This document shows, one piece after another, positions 18,786 through 26,839 of a stretch of 64,000 nt of DNA. How positions within the stretch are numbered: the stretch's first letter is position 1; each line of letters starts with the position of its first letter. The stretch is from contig JABAYJ010000001.1 of the NCBI GenBank assembly GCA_018609055.1, forward strand, positions 124,001 to 188,000, in the 5' to 3' direction. This DNA comes from Flavobacteriales bacterium (lineage in GTDB: Bacteria; Bacteroidota; Bacteroidia; Flavobacteriales_D; CAJJDF01). The notes below the pieces were generated by a model. It saw nothing but the letters and a program-made list of their open reading frames with translations. It was not told where the DNA came from and searched no databases. A program made the translations under genes and the position numbers.

Positions 18786-19457
18786 CTACTGGGCTAAAGT
18801 GACACTATTCTTTATTGAAGATTTATTGGCAATTATATCCACAGCCTTTAGTTGCATCATAATGGCTTTTTTATTAGCTGCAACCCTAGCATTGGAATTG
18901 GATACAGAAACTACTTCTTGTTCAAATTTGCAGATGGAAACAACCTTTGCTCCTTGAAAAATCTTTTTGTCTTCCAGGTTTAAATCTTCGTACTCTTCCT
19001 GAAAAGTAGGATTAAAGTATCGGTAAAATACATTCTTTTCCTTGTCGTAACCAAACTGATTATCATGAGTATTATCCTGAAGATTTTTGGCAATTCTTAC
19101 ATTCTTAACCGCAGTGTTTAGGGCTTCTAGCTTATCAAATTTACAACTGAACACAAAGATGAAGTTATCAAAATCTAACTTTTTAGTAAACTCAGATATT
19201 CCTTTGGTTTGCTTTACTAATTGCTCCAATTCCTTTATTTCTTCTCTAATCTCTGTTTCACTAGGAACAGTATGTCCATTAATTTTATCCATTAACATAA
19301 TGGACTTTAGTTTTGTTTTACTTTGGCTAAAGTTGGCCGTGAACGAATAGGTCCCAGATCCATCTTCTTTTAGGTTCACTTCCTCAAACAGCTCAAAACA
19401 GCTAGATGAAACTAAACACAATAGAATAAGAAAAAAGTAGGTAACTCGGTTTTTCAT
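18786..19457 (-). CDS. Unknown lipoprotein
   Basis: 223 aa with lipobox VSSSC near residue 20. The mature N-terminus reads FELFEEVNLKEDGSGTYSFTANFSQSKTKL, similar to periplasmic lipoproteins of DUF-type 'VNLKEDGSG' beta-sandwich families, followed by a helical segment (EIREEIKELEQLVKQ) and an Ile/Val-rich beta region. No catalytic motif. It is separated from the 718-aa gene by 64 bases and from the LptF/LptG-type gene by 63 bases that hold a weak hairpin. Confidence 0.72.
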   Translation of the reverse strand: MKNRVTYFFLILLCLVSSSCFELFEEVNLKEDGSGTYSFTANFSQSKTKLKSIMLMDKINGHTVPSETEIREEIKELEQLVKQTKGISEFTKKLDFDNFIFVFSCKFDKLEALNTAVKNVRIAKNLQDNTHDNQFGYDKEKNVFYRYFNPTFQEEYEDLNLEDKKIFQGAKVVSICKFEQEVVSVSNSNARVAANKKAIMMQLKAVDIIANKSSIKNSVTLAQ

Positions 19458-19498
19458 GTTCTAAATTAAGGCTTTAAGAGTTAGTAGAATGAAAAATT

Positions 19499-19515
19499 AA
19501 CCTTTTTATAAGGTT
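19499..19515 (-). terminator. Weak hairpin after the LptF/LptG-type gene
   Basis: On the minus strand a 6-bp perfect stem (AACCTT / AAGGTT) with a 5-base loop is followed by AATTTTTC. Short and AT-rich; plausible weak terminator or attenuator between the permease and the lipoprotein. Confidence 0.35.
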
Positions 19516-19520
19516 GTGAA

Positions 19521-20969
19521 TTAAGCCTTTTTCTTTTTGAAAATACTCAAAACTGAAGTTCCAATTTTTCTAAAAAACCTCCCATACAATTCAAAATCAA
19601 ATATTGTGGATTCGGTTGCGGCTTGGTAAGTGAATATGATTCCTAACGGCAATAGTACAATCGAGCTTAACCACATACCAATATAAGGTGGGAATACTAA
19701 GCTCTCGCCCAATCGCTCCCCAGTGATAGAAATAATGTAATACACTACAAATAATGTAATTGCAATTGCTACTGGGATTCCCAGCCCACCTTTTTTTACA
19801 ATTGCACCAAGTGGTGCTCCTACCAAAAACAAGAGTATACAAGCCAATGAAAGGGTAAACTTTCTGTGCCATTCGGTTTCTACTTTAGCCTTGTATTTGG
19901 CTCTATTCATAAAATCGGAGCTTCGGTTATCCAGATAGTTTACTGAGTTATTTAATCTGTTTACAGTAGCTTTTAGCACTGCTTTTTGTTCCTGAGGCAA
20001 CAAGGAGTCTAAATGATAATAAGCAGGTTGTATAGTGTCCCAATCAAAGTTCTCATGTTCTCGTGTTACTGTGAGTGAATTGGAGTAATAACCCAATAAG
20101 GTTCGCTTTATGGTATCGTAATTTGCCTGGAGCGAATCTACAATTTTGGTTAGTTTAAATACCGGTAACAAGTTAGGTTGCTCGCCATAATCTTCTTCGG
20201 AGGTTCTATTGAGCTGCAAAGAAGAAATGTCAATTTTTTGGGTGGTTTCGAAGAACTCAATCTTTTGATTGGGAAGAGTACTCTTTTTCTCCATGGGATT
20301 ATTATATGGGTTCATCACCTCATTTATTTCGCCTTCATATAAAGTTAAAACTAGGTAAGCTCCGTCATCAGATTTTTGCATCTGACCTTGTTTAGCTCTT
20401 ATTACTTTTCGGTACTTAAAAGTGGGGTCGTGCTGGTATATTAATATATCGCCAAGCATGTTGGTAGTTTTGTCTACTTCATTTGCTCTTATGCTGTAAT
20501 TGTCTATTTCATTAAAAAACACTCCCTCTTTAAGTACTAAAGAAAGCTTTTTATTGGTCATGTCGTTTATAAGAATCCGCTTTTTTAAGTAGGCGTTCCC
20601 CCAAACGTAATTAGAAAAATAAAATGAAATCCCTGCAAACATAATCATGATAAACAGCAAAGGACGCATAACTCTTAGTAAAGAGACTCCAGCAGCTTTG
20701 GCAGCAGTAAGCTCATTCTTTTCTCCCAAGTTCCCCATTGCCATTATAGATGACAATAAAATTGCCAAAGGAAGTGCCATTGGAACAAATTCCAAAAAGG
20801 CATACAGCATTAATTCTGAGTAAATATTAATTCCTACTCCTTTACCAACTAGGTCGTCTAAATAAACGAACATAAATTGGATGATTAGCACGAATTCGGC
20901 TATGAAAAACGTAGCCACAAAGGGTACGATATAGGACTTTATGATGAACCAATCGAGTTTTTTCAACAT
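19521..20969 (-). CDS. LptF/LptG family LPS-export permease
   Basis: 482 aa. Layout is that of YjgP/YjgQ proteins: TM1 after LKKLDWFIIKSYIVPF, TM2-3 around residues 55-120 with the conserved FVPMALPLAILLSSIMAMG, NLGEKNELTAAKAAGVSLLR (coupling region to the LptB ATPase), a large periplasmic beta-jellyroll (~130-350), and three C-terminal membrane helices (LACILLFLVGAPLGAIVKKG, LFVVYYIISITGERLGE). It extracts LPS from the inner membrane for transport to the surface. F versus G cannot be told apart here; the second subunit is not in the window, as is common in Bacteroidota where these genes are scattered. Confidence 0.93.
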   Translation of the reverse strand: MLKKLDWFIIKSYIVPFVATFFIAEFVLIIQFMFVYLDDLVGKGVGINIYSELMLYAFLEFVPMALPLAILLSSIMAMGNLGEKNELTAAKAAGVSLLRVMRPLLFIMIMFAGISFYFSNYVWGNAYLKKRILINDMTNKKLSLVLKEGVFFNEIDNYSIRANEVDKTTNMLGDILIYQHDPTFKYRKVIRAKQGQMQKSDDGAYLVLTLYEGEINEVMNPYNNPMEKKSTLPNQKIEFFETTQKIDISSLQLNRTSEEDYGEQPNLLPVFKLTKIVDSLQANYDTIKRTLLGYYSNSLTVTREHENFDWDTIQPAYYHLDSLLPQEQKAVLKATVNRLNNSVNYLDNRSSDFMNRAKYKAKVETEWHRKFTLSLACILLFLVGAPLGAIVKKGGLGIPVAIAITLFVVYYIISITGERLGESLVFPPYIGMWLSSIVLLPLGIIFTYQAATESTIFDFELYGRFFRKIGTSVLSIFKKKKA

Positions 20970-21002
20970 AAAAGGTTAACTAATTGGATAGGTAATTATT
21001 GT

Positions 21003-21389
21003 TTAAGCACCAATAACTCTTCGCAAATCATTGATTTGACTTTCCCAAAGTAAAATATTTTCTTCTACTTCTTCTTGGTCATCAGCAAAATCGGTAACTA
21101 TTATAGCTACATCTTTAGTGATTCCGTCAATTTTAATAGCAAGCTCAAAATAAGTTGAAGGATCTTCATCCTCTACCCATTTAAATCTTACGTATTCGTT
21201 TTTACTTACTCTTATAAGTTCCGCTTTTTCCTCTGAACCTTCCCAGAAGAAAGTATATATATCTCCATCAATGTTTACATCATTACAGAACCAATCGGAA
21301 AGTCCACTTGGTGTAGTCATCATGTCAAATAGGATTCCTACTGATGTTTTAATCGCTATCTCTTTTTGAAACTTTATTTTTTCTGACAT
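21003..21389 (-). CDS. START-like/SRPBCC domain protein
   Basis: 128 aa, cytoplasmic. The helix-grip signs are an N-terminal strand (KFQKEIAIKTSVGILFDMMTT), then SGLSDWFCNDVNIDGDIYTF, FWEGSEEKAELI, and YVRFKWVEDEDPSTYFEL, matching the AHSA1/START-like proteins that are conserved singletons in Bacteroidota. Ligand unknown. It lies 33 bases upstream of the LptF/LptG-type gene on the same strand and may share its transcript. Confidence 0.82.
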   Translation of the reverse strand: MSEKIKFQKEIAIKTSVGILFDMMTTPSGLSDWFCNDVNIDGDIYTFFWEGSEEKAELIRVSKNEYVRFKWVEDEDPSTYFELAIKIDGITKDVAIIVTDFADDQEEVEENILLWESQINDLRRVIGA

Positions 21390-21510
21390 TCTTTATTTGT
21401 TATTGAGCCCAATATAGTAAAAAAGTTGAACCTTTGATAAAATTCAATTTTTTTATTACTCCCAACTTATTAACCAATAGATTAAATTATTTAATATCAG
21501 TATATTACGC

Positions 21511-22020
21511 TTATATATTTGTTTGAATTTTAATGCTCATTTTAGGGTAATCCACCCATTCTAGCGAACCTGTGTCTCTAAAAATCTCTTGCCAGTCTTG
21601 GGTGTCAAAAGTGATTTTTACCATTCCTAAAGTTGGGAATTCAAAAAAATCACCACATAAATAATCGCACAACATAGATATTCCTGGATTATGAGCTACT
21701 AGCATCATGGTATCAATCGAATTATCTACATCATTAATAAATTGCATCATTATAGTGACTGATGAGTGATAAATTGTATCTTCAAATTGAATATCAGAGA
21801 TTGGATAATTAATGGCTTTCACCAAAGCAATACTAGTTTGCGTAGTTCGCTTTGCCGAACTTGAAATAACTTTTTCAATGGATTCATTCCTCTTTTCAAG
21901 CCTTGCTCCCATTGTAATTTTATCTCGGTTTCCTCTTTCGTTCAATGGTCTTTCAAAATCTGACAAATCTGTTTTACTCCAGCTAGATTTTGCATGCCTT
22001 ACAAGAATTAGATTTTTCAT
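21511..22020 (-). CDS. sixA: SixA-type phosphohistidine phosphatase
   Basis: 169 aa histidine phosphatase (phosphoglycerate-mutase superfamily). The catalytic motif RHAKSSW with phospho-acceptor His is at residues ~8-14; the second His is in LVAHNPGISML near residue 110; FERPLNERGNRD is the SixA-like segment. SixA removes phosphate from histidine phosphotransfer or PTS proteins; substrate here unknown. Monocistronic, divergent from uvrA. Confidence 0.88.
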   Translation of the reverse strand: MKNLILVRHAKSSWSKTDLSDFERPLNERGNRDKITMGARLEKRNESIEKVISSSAKRTTQTSIALVKAINYPISDIQFEDTIYHSSVTIMMQFINDVDNSIDTMMLVAHNPGISMLCDYLCGDFFEFPTLGMVKITFDTQDWQEIFRDTGSLEWVDYPKMSIKIQTNI

Positions 22021-22099
22021 TGTTTGTTCAATTTTTATATCAGAAAGTTAAGAATGCTTATTACAAGGTTCTAAATTAATTAATAATCCAAAACATGAA

Positions 22100-22107
22100 T
22101 ACTTTTG
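22100..22107 (+). promoter_or_regulatory. -7 promoter element for uvrA
   Basis: TACTTTTG fits TAnnTTTG and is the only such match on the plus strand between sixA and uvrA. Transcription would begin near 22114, before both possible start codons. Confidence 0.4.
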
Positions 22108-22176
22108 TGGGATTATAATTACCTTTAAAGTCGATTTAAAAATCGGTTGAAATCGAGCAAAAACCAAACAATAAGA

Positions 22177-24975
22177 GTGAGTAAAAATACTACGAAAGAC
22201 TATATCCACATTAAAGGAGCTAGAGTTCACAATTTGAAAAATGTAGAACTTAAAATTGCTAAAAATAAGCTTACCGTAATCACAGGACTTTCTGGGTCTG
22301 GTAAATCCTCTTTGGCATTTGATACGCTTTATGCCGAAGGGCAAAGGAGGTATATTGAAAGTTTATCTTCTTACGCAAGGCAGTTTTTAGGGAAATTAGA
22401 AAAGCCAGAAGTAGATTTTATAAAAGGAATAGCACCTGCTATTGCTATTGAACAAAAAGTAAACTCTCGTAATCCAAGGTCAACTGTGGGAACAACTACA
22501 GAGGTTTACGATTATTTAAAACTACTATTTGCAAGGATTGGAAGAACCATTTCACCAATTTCTGGTAATGAAGTAAAAAAAGATACGACCGAAGATGTAG
22601 TAAATTACCTCAACACATTTCCAAAAGGAACCAAAGCTGCTGTATTATCAGAAATTAGTATCTCTGAACCAGAGAAGTTTGCTCTTTACCTTGCTAACAT
22701 TCAAGTAGAAGGTTACAACAGAATAGAATTAGATGGAGAAGTGTTTTTGATTGAAGAAGTACTAGAAAATCCACCTAAGAAATTTGATATAGTAAAAATC
22801 GTAATTGATAGAGTTTCTATTGATCCTGAAACGGAGGAAAATGTCTCTCGTTTATATGATTCTGTAGAAATTGCTTTTCAACAAAGTAATGGAAATTGCG
22901 AAGTGCAAATTAATGCAGAAGAGCAGGTTTCAAGAGTTTTCTCTAACAAATTTGAGCTTGATGGGATAGAATTTCCTACACCTCACGAACATATTTTTAG
23001 TTTCAATAATCCACTTGGAGCTTGCCCAACTTGCGAAGGGTATGGTAAAACAATAGGGATTGATGAAGACCTTGTAATCCCAAACAAAAATTTATCTGTT
23101 TTTGAAGAAGCAATAGTTTGCTGGAAAGGGGAGAAAATGAGTGCTTGGAGCCACGAATTAATTCAAAACTCTCATCAGTTTGATTTTCCAATTCACAAAC
23201 CTTATTATGATTTAACTCCTGCTCAAAAAAAATTACTTTGGACTGGAAACAAGTACTTCAAAGGTTTAACTGAGTTTTTCAAATTTGTAGAAACTCAATC
23301 GTACAAAATCCAATACCGAATAATGCTTAGTCGTTATAGGGGAAAAACTACTTGTACAACTTGTGATGGAAAAAGACTGAAAGCTGAAGCAGGATACATT
23401 TTTGTTGGAGGTAAAAACATCTCCGATTTAATTGATGTTTCACTAGAAAAATGTGCTCAGTTTTTTGAAGATTTAAACCTAACGGACAGAGAAAAAGATA
23501 TTTCGAAAAGGATTCTGACTGAGATAACGCAAAGGATACAATTCTTATTAGATGTTGGTTTAGGATACTTAACGCTTAATAGACTTTCGTCAACACTTTC
23601 TGGTGGGGAAAGCCAAAGAATAAACCTTGCTACCTCTTTGGGAAGTAGTTTGGTAGGTTCCATGTATATTTTGGATGAACCAAGTATTGGATTGCATTCA
23701 AGAGATACAGAGAGACTAATTAAAGTTCTAAAATCACTAAGAGATATTGGGAACACAGTTGTGGTTGTGGAACATGACGAAGACATTATGCGAATAGCTG
23801 ACGAAATAATTGACATGGGACCAATGGCAGGAAGCCATGGTGGTGAGGTTGTATTTCATGGGAATCACAAACAGCTTATTGAATCAACAGCAAGTTTAAC
23901 TGCCGATTATCTTACCGAAAGAAAGAAAATAAAAGTACCTACTGAAAGAAAAGTAAGTACAAGAAGTATACAGTTTTTAGGTTGTAGAGAAAACAACTTA
24001 CAAGGGGTGGATATTTCTATTCCGTTAAATATATTCTCGGTAATTACTGGAGTAAGTGGAAGTGGAAAATCATCTTTGATAAAGCAAATTATATATCCTG
24101 CTCTTAAAAAACTGAAAGGAGGTCACGCGTTTAAAACTGGAGACTTTATTAAAATGGAAGGAGATACCGACCATATTGATGAAGTTGAATTTATTGATCA
24201 AAACCCAATAGGAAAATCATCAAGAAGTAACCCTGCAACATACGTTAAGGCTTATGATGAAATTAGAGCTTTGTATGCTAGCTTAACACATGCGAAAGTA
24301 AATGGATATAAAACCAAACACTTTTCATTTAATACCGAAGGAGGAAGATGCGAATCTTGTTCTGGTGATGGAACAATAAAAGTAAATATGCAGTTTATGG
24401 CTGATATTTCTTTAGTTTGTGATGAGTGTAGAGGGAAACGATTTAAACCAGAAGTACTTGAAATAAAATACAAAGAGAAATCTATTTTTGATATTCTTGA
24501 ATTGACAATTGATGATGCTATTGACTTTTTTATGGTTTCTGAAGAAAAATATGGGAAGAAAATTGCCAATAAACTTCAGCCATTACAAGATGTTGGATTG
24601 GGATATTTAAAAATGGGACAATCTTCCAACACACTATCTGGAGGTGAAGCACAAAGAATTAAATTAGCCTCATTTTTAGTAAAGGAAAAATCATCAAAAC
24701 GTACTTTATTTATTTTTGATGAACCAACAACAGGTCTTCACTTCGAAGATATTCAAAAGCTACTTAAAGCATTTTATGCATTAATAGACAAGGGAAATTC
24801 CTTACTAGTTATTGAACACAACATGGAAGTTATAAAGTGTGCAGATTGGATATTAGACCTTGGTCCTGGTGGAGGTGAATACGGAGGAAATCTAGTTTTT
24901 GAAGGAACTCCCGAAGATTTAGCGAAAAACAAAAAATCGTATACTGCTCAGTATTTAAAGGAGAAGTTGAAGTAG
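22177..24975 (+). CDS. uvrA: Excinuclease ABC subunit A
   Basis: Damage-recognition ATPase of nucleotide excision repair. Two ABC modules: Walker A GLSGSGKSS near the N-terminus and GVSGSGKSS in the second half; signatures LSGGESQRINLA and LSGGEAQRIKLA; Walker B ILDEPSIGLH and IFDEPTTGLH. Zinc-binding cysteines are seen at CPTCEGYGK, TTCTTCDGK, CESCSGDG and CDECRGKR. Start set to GTG at 22177 because SKNTTKDYIHIKGARVHNLK aligns with the usual N-terminus; an in-frame TTG at 22147 would add 10 residues. The last residues TAQYLKEKLK are repeated in a remnant at 25409-25441. The small membrane-protein gene starts 5 bases after the stop. Confidence 0.97.
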   Translation: MSKNTTKDYIHIKGARVHNLKNVELKIAKNKLTVITGLSGSGKSSLAFDTLYAEGQRRYIESLSSYARQFLGKLEKPEVDFIKGIAPAIAIEQKVNSRNPRSTVGTTTEVYDYLKLLFARIGRTISPISGNEVKKDTTEDVVNYLNTFPKGTKAAVLSEISISEPEKFALYLANIQVEGYNRIELDGEVFLIEEVLENPPKKFDIVKIVIDRVSIDPETEENVSRLYDSVEIAFQQSNGNCEVQINAEEQVSRVFSNKFELDGIEFPTPHEHIFSFNNPLGACPTCEGYGKTIGIDEDLVIPNKNLSVFEEAIVCWKGEKMSAWSHELIQNSHQFDFPIHKPYYDLTPAQKKLLWTGNKYFKGLTEFFKFVETQSYKIQYRIMLSRYRGKTTCTTCDGKRLKAEAGYIFVGGKNISDLIDVSLEKCAQFFEDLNLTDREKDISKRILTEITQRIQFLLDVGLGYLTLNRLSSTLSGGESQRINLATSLGSSLVGSMYILDEPSIGLHSRDTERLIKVLKSLRDIGNTVVVVEHDEDIMRIADEIIDMGPMAGSHGGEVVFHGNHKQLIESTASLTADYLTERKKIKVPTERKVSTRSIQFLGCRENNLQGVDISIPLNIFSVITGVSGSGKSSLIKQIIYPALKKLKGGHAFKTGDFIKMEGDTDHIDEVEFIDQNPIGKSSRSNPATYVKAYDEIRALYASLTHAKVNGYKTKHFSFNTEGGRCESCSGDGTIKVNMQFMADISLVCDECRGKRFKPEVLEIKYKEKSIFDILELTIDDAIDFFMVSEEKYGKKIANKLQPLQDVGLGYLKMGQSSNTLSGGEAQRIKLASFLVKEKSSKRTLFIFDEPTTGLHFEDIQKLLKAFYALIDKGNSLLVIEHNMEVIKCADWILDLGPGGGEYGGNLVFEGTPEDLAKNKKSYTAQYLKEKLK

Positions 24976-24980
24976 ACCAG

Positions 24981-25403
24981 ATGAAAAACTTACTAAAATA
25001 TAGCTGTATTCTATTAATGGTAGTATTTTATTCTAGCTCCGTTTTTGCACAGAGTCAATTAAGGCCTCCGTCAGCAATTATTGCTTTAGTTCTAATGGGA
25101 ATGATTGTATTCGTGGCAGGAGTAAGTTTTCTTTTTGCAAGACTTGTAAAAGCTGTCTTGCAAAAAGCCAGAAAAGAAAAAAGAAAACATATTGGTTATC
25201 AAATAGTTTTTGGGGTCCTCTTTTCTATTATATCTCATTTTGCTCGAGAAAACCAAAGCGTAAACGACCTACTTATGTCTGGGGGTGATGAATATTTCCC
25301 AAATATATATACGGTTGCTATTTTCACTGCAATATGTATTTTAACAGGGTCAGTAATTGGATATTTCATTACACCTATCGAACATTTAGAAAAAAATTCA
25401 TAG
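24981..25403 (+). CDS. Small membrane protein with signal peptide, unknown
   Basis: 140 aa: cleavable signal peptide (MKNLLKYSCILLMVVFYSSSVFAQ), TM helix (~36-57), a basic loop (VLQKARKEKRKHIGYQ), a second hydrophobic stretch (~71-85) and a C-terminal TM (~108-128). No family recognised. It sits between uvrA and a second copy of the uvrA 3' tail, directly before the terminator that presumably once served uvrA, so it looks inserted into that site. Probably co-transcribed with uvrA. Confidence 0.7.
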   Translation: MKNLLKYSCILLMVVFYSSSVFAQSQLRPPSAIIALVLMGMIVFVAGVSFLFARLVKAVLQKARKEKRKHIGYQIVFGVLFSIISHFARENQSVNDLLMSGGDEYFPNIYTVAIFTAICILTGSVIGYFITPIEHLEKNS

Positions 25404-25408
25404 ATAAT

Positions 25409-25441
25409 ACCGCTCAATACTTAAAAGAGAAATTGAACTAA
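25409..25441 (+). pseudogene. Remnant of a second uvrA 3' end
   Basis: Codons T-A-Q-Y-L-K-E-K-L-N-stop, against T-A-Q-Y-L-K-E-K-L-K-stop at the end of uvrA (24943-24975). Across the first nine codons five bases differ, and all five changes are third-position and synonymous (ACT/ACC, CAG/CAA, TAT/TAC, AAG/AAA twice). It has no open frame of its own upstream. This pattern points to a once-translated, diverged uvrA allele rather than a chance repeat. Confidence 0.75.
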
Positions 25442-25463
25442 GTTTAGCTCATTTCTCTTTTAA
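25421..25463. terminator. Bidirectional terminator built on the uvrA tail remnant
   Basis: Perfect 13-bp inverted repeat: 25421-25433 (TTAAAAGAGAAAT) pairs with 25451-25463 (ATTTCTCTTTTAA), loop of 17 bases that can itself pair (CTAA/TTAG). A-rich on the left and T-rich on the right, so it can end transcripts from both the uvrA side and the convergent CotH side. The left arm is codons of the uvrA tail remnant. Confidence 0.75.
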
Positions 25464-25485
25464 TGTATTTCTCAAAATTAGTTAA

Positions 25486-26829
25486 TTATGGGGCATAAAT
25501 CATTGCGTCCGAAACTCTTGTTGCACAATGATTAGTTAAGTCACTTACAGCAGAGTTAAAACTACTTACACCTCCTGTTAAGAAAGTATAACCAGCTTCT
25601 TCATCAGTTGCTGAAGAAGTAAGTAAAGATTGTTGATTAGAAATGATTGGATTCATTCTGCTAGTTGCAAAAGTAGTTGTATAAAAGTCTTTTACATACG
25701 ATTTATAAGTTGCTTTATATCCAGCATCATCTATTACATAATTTATTAATGGCCAATTTGTTCCTACTTCATTCATGTCATAAGTAAGAGAGGTTCTACT
25801 TCCAGAGCCTGGTGCAAAAGCTAAATTACAATCCCAAACAATCCATCTCAATTTACGCATAGCTGGGTCATTGTATAAATAATAGTTGTGAGGTGCTCTT
25901 CCGTAACAATCCCAGTTTTGAATCGTATTCATTACAGCTAAGTATTTCAAAAATCCATCTACATCAAACTTTGATTCTAAATCGGCTTTCCAAGCAGTTG
26001 GATTAGATGTTCTTGTACTAGAATTTAAGGTTGTAATTAGAGCTTGAATATCACTGTGATCAGCTAAATCATTAGTTTTATTTGGAAAACTAGACGCTAC
26101 AAATGATCCAAGTCTTGCTCCTGTTCCATCTGGCTTATAACAGTTTCCTGATTCTGAGCCAAAATAGTTTTTAAGAAAAGTATCTTCCACAACTTCGTTC
26201 ATAGTGTAAGAACCAAAGTATTGGTAGTTTCCATCTCCTTTATCAATATACACTTCGTAAAAAGCAGAACGTGTTGCTGGAACTCCAAAATGCCTAAACA
26301 CGTCAGAGGCTGTTTTATCTTTCATTAAAGATAAATCCTTGTAACCACTTCCCATTGCTAGTTTCCTGAAACCATAAAATCTTTGATTATTTATTTCTGG
26401 AAATTCATCTTCGAACGTATCAAAATTAAATTTGAAAGGTAGCTTATTTGAGTTAGCATTTTTTAAACTAGAGTTCCCTTTATATCTAATACCTACATGG
26501 TACCATTGAGTTCCATTAAAATGAAAATCAACAGGGAAATAAGCTGGTTCATCACGGTATCCTCCGTTCTTAACAGTCTGTAAATTAGATTGCATGTCTG
26601 CCCATTCTTGAGCTGTAAATACAATGTGAATTTTATTTACTTTGGTTTGATTAAAAACCACTCCGTAATTTGGACCAACATTATTAGAGTGTGTTTCTGT
26701 TGTCCAATCAGCAGGCCTATTTTTACTATTCCCGTTTTCCTCTTCTTCTAGTAAAACTACTTTTCTACAAGATAAGACTGAACTTATTATAGCTAACAAT
26801 AAAACTGTTCTCAATAAAATACTTTTCAT
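25486..26829 (-). CDS. CotH-kinase family lipoprotein (downstream copy)
   Basis: 447 aa. Lipobox VLSC near residue 20 followed by RKVVLLEEEENG, an acidic stretch as in surface-exposed Bacteroidota lipoproteins. The CotH domain shows IHIVFTAQEWADMQ, VGIRYKGNSSL, LAMGSGYKDLSLMKDKTASD, RSAFYEVYIDKGDGNYQYFG and the active-site region NTIQNWDCYGRAPHNYYLYN...WIVWDCNLAF with both conserved Asp residues. CotH proteins are atypical protein kinases (phosphorylating spore-coat proteins in Bacillus); bacterial non-spore roles are not settled. Last gene of DUF2490-CotH-CotH; ends before a bidirectional terminator. Confidence 0.88.
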   Translation of the reverse strand: MKSILLRTVLLLAIISSVLSCRKVVLLEEEENGNSKNRPADWTTETHSNNVGPNYGVVFNQTKVNKIHIVFTAQEWADMQSNLQTVKNGGYRDEPAYFPVDFHFNGTQWYHVGIRYKGNSSLKNANSNKLPFKFNFDTFEDEFPEINNQRFYGFRKLAMGSGYKDLSLMKDKTASDVFRHFGVPATRSAFYEVYIDKGDGNYQYFGSYTMNEVVEDTFLKNYFGSESGNCYKPDGTGARLGSFVASSFPNKTNDLADHSDIQALITTLNSSTRTSNPTAWKADLESKFDVDGFLKYLAVMNTIQNWDCYGRAPHNYYLYNDPAMRKLRWIVWDCNLAFAPGSGSRTSLTYDMNEVGTNWPLINYVIDDAGYKATYKSYVKDFYTTTFATSRMNPIISNQQSLLTSSATDEEAGYTFLTGGVSSFNSAVSDLTNHCATRVSDAMIYAP

Positions 26830-26839
26830 AAGGAGTTAA

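Noticed and set aside
22048..22344. 98-codon minus-strand frame across the sixA-uvrA gap
   Set aside because: Lies antisense to the certain uvrA start, codes a sequence without family resemblance, and has Cys/Phe-rich composition of a shadow frame.
23457..23816. 119-codon minus-strand frame in uvrA
   Set aside because: Complement of the conserved ABC signature region; a reading-frame shadow.
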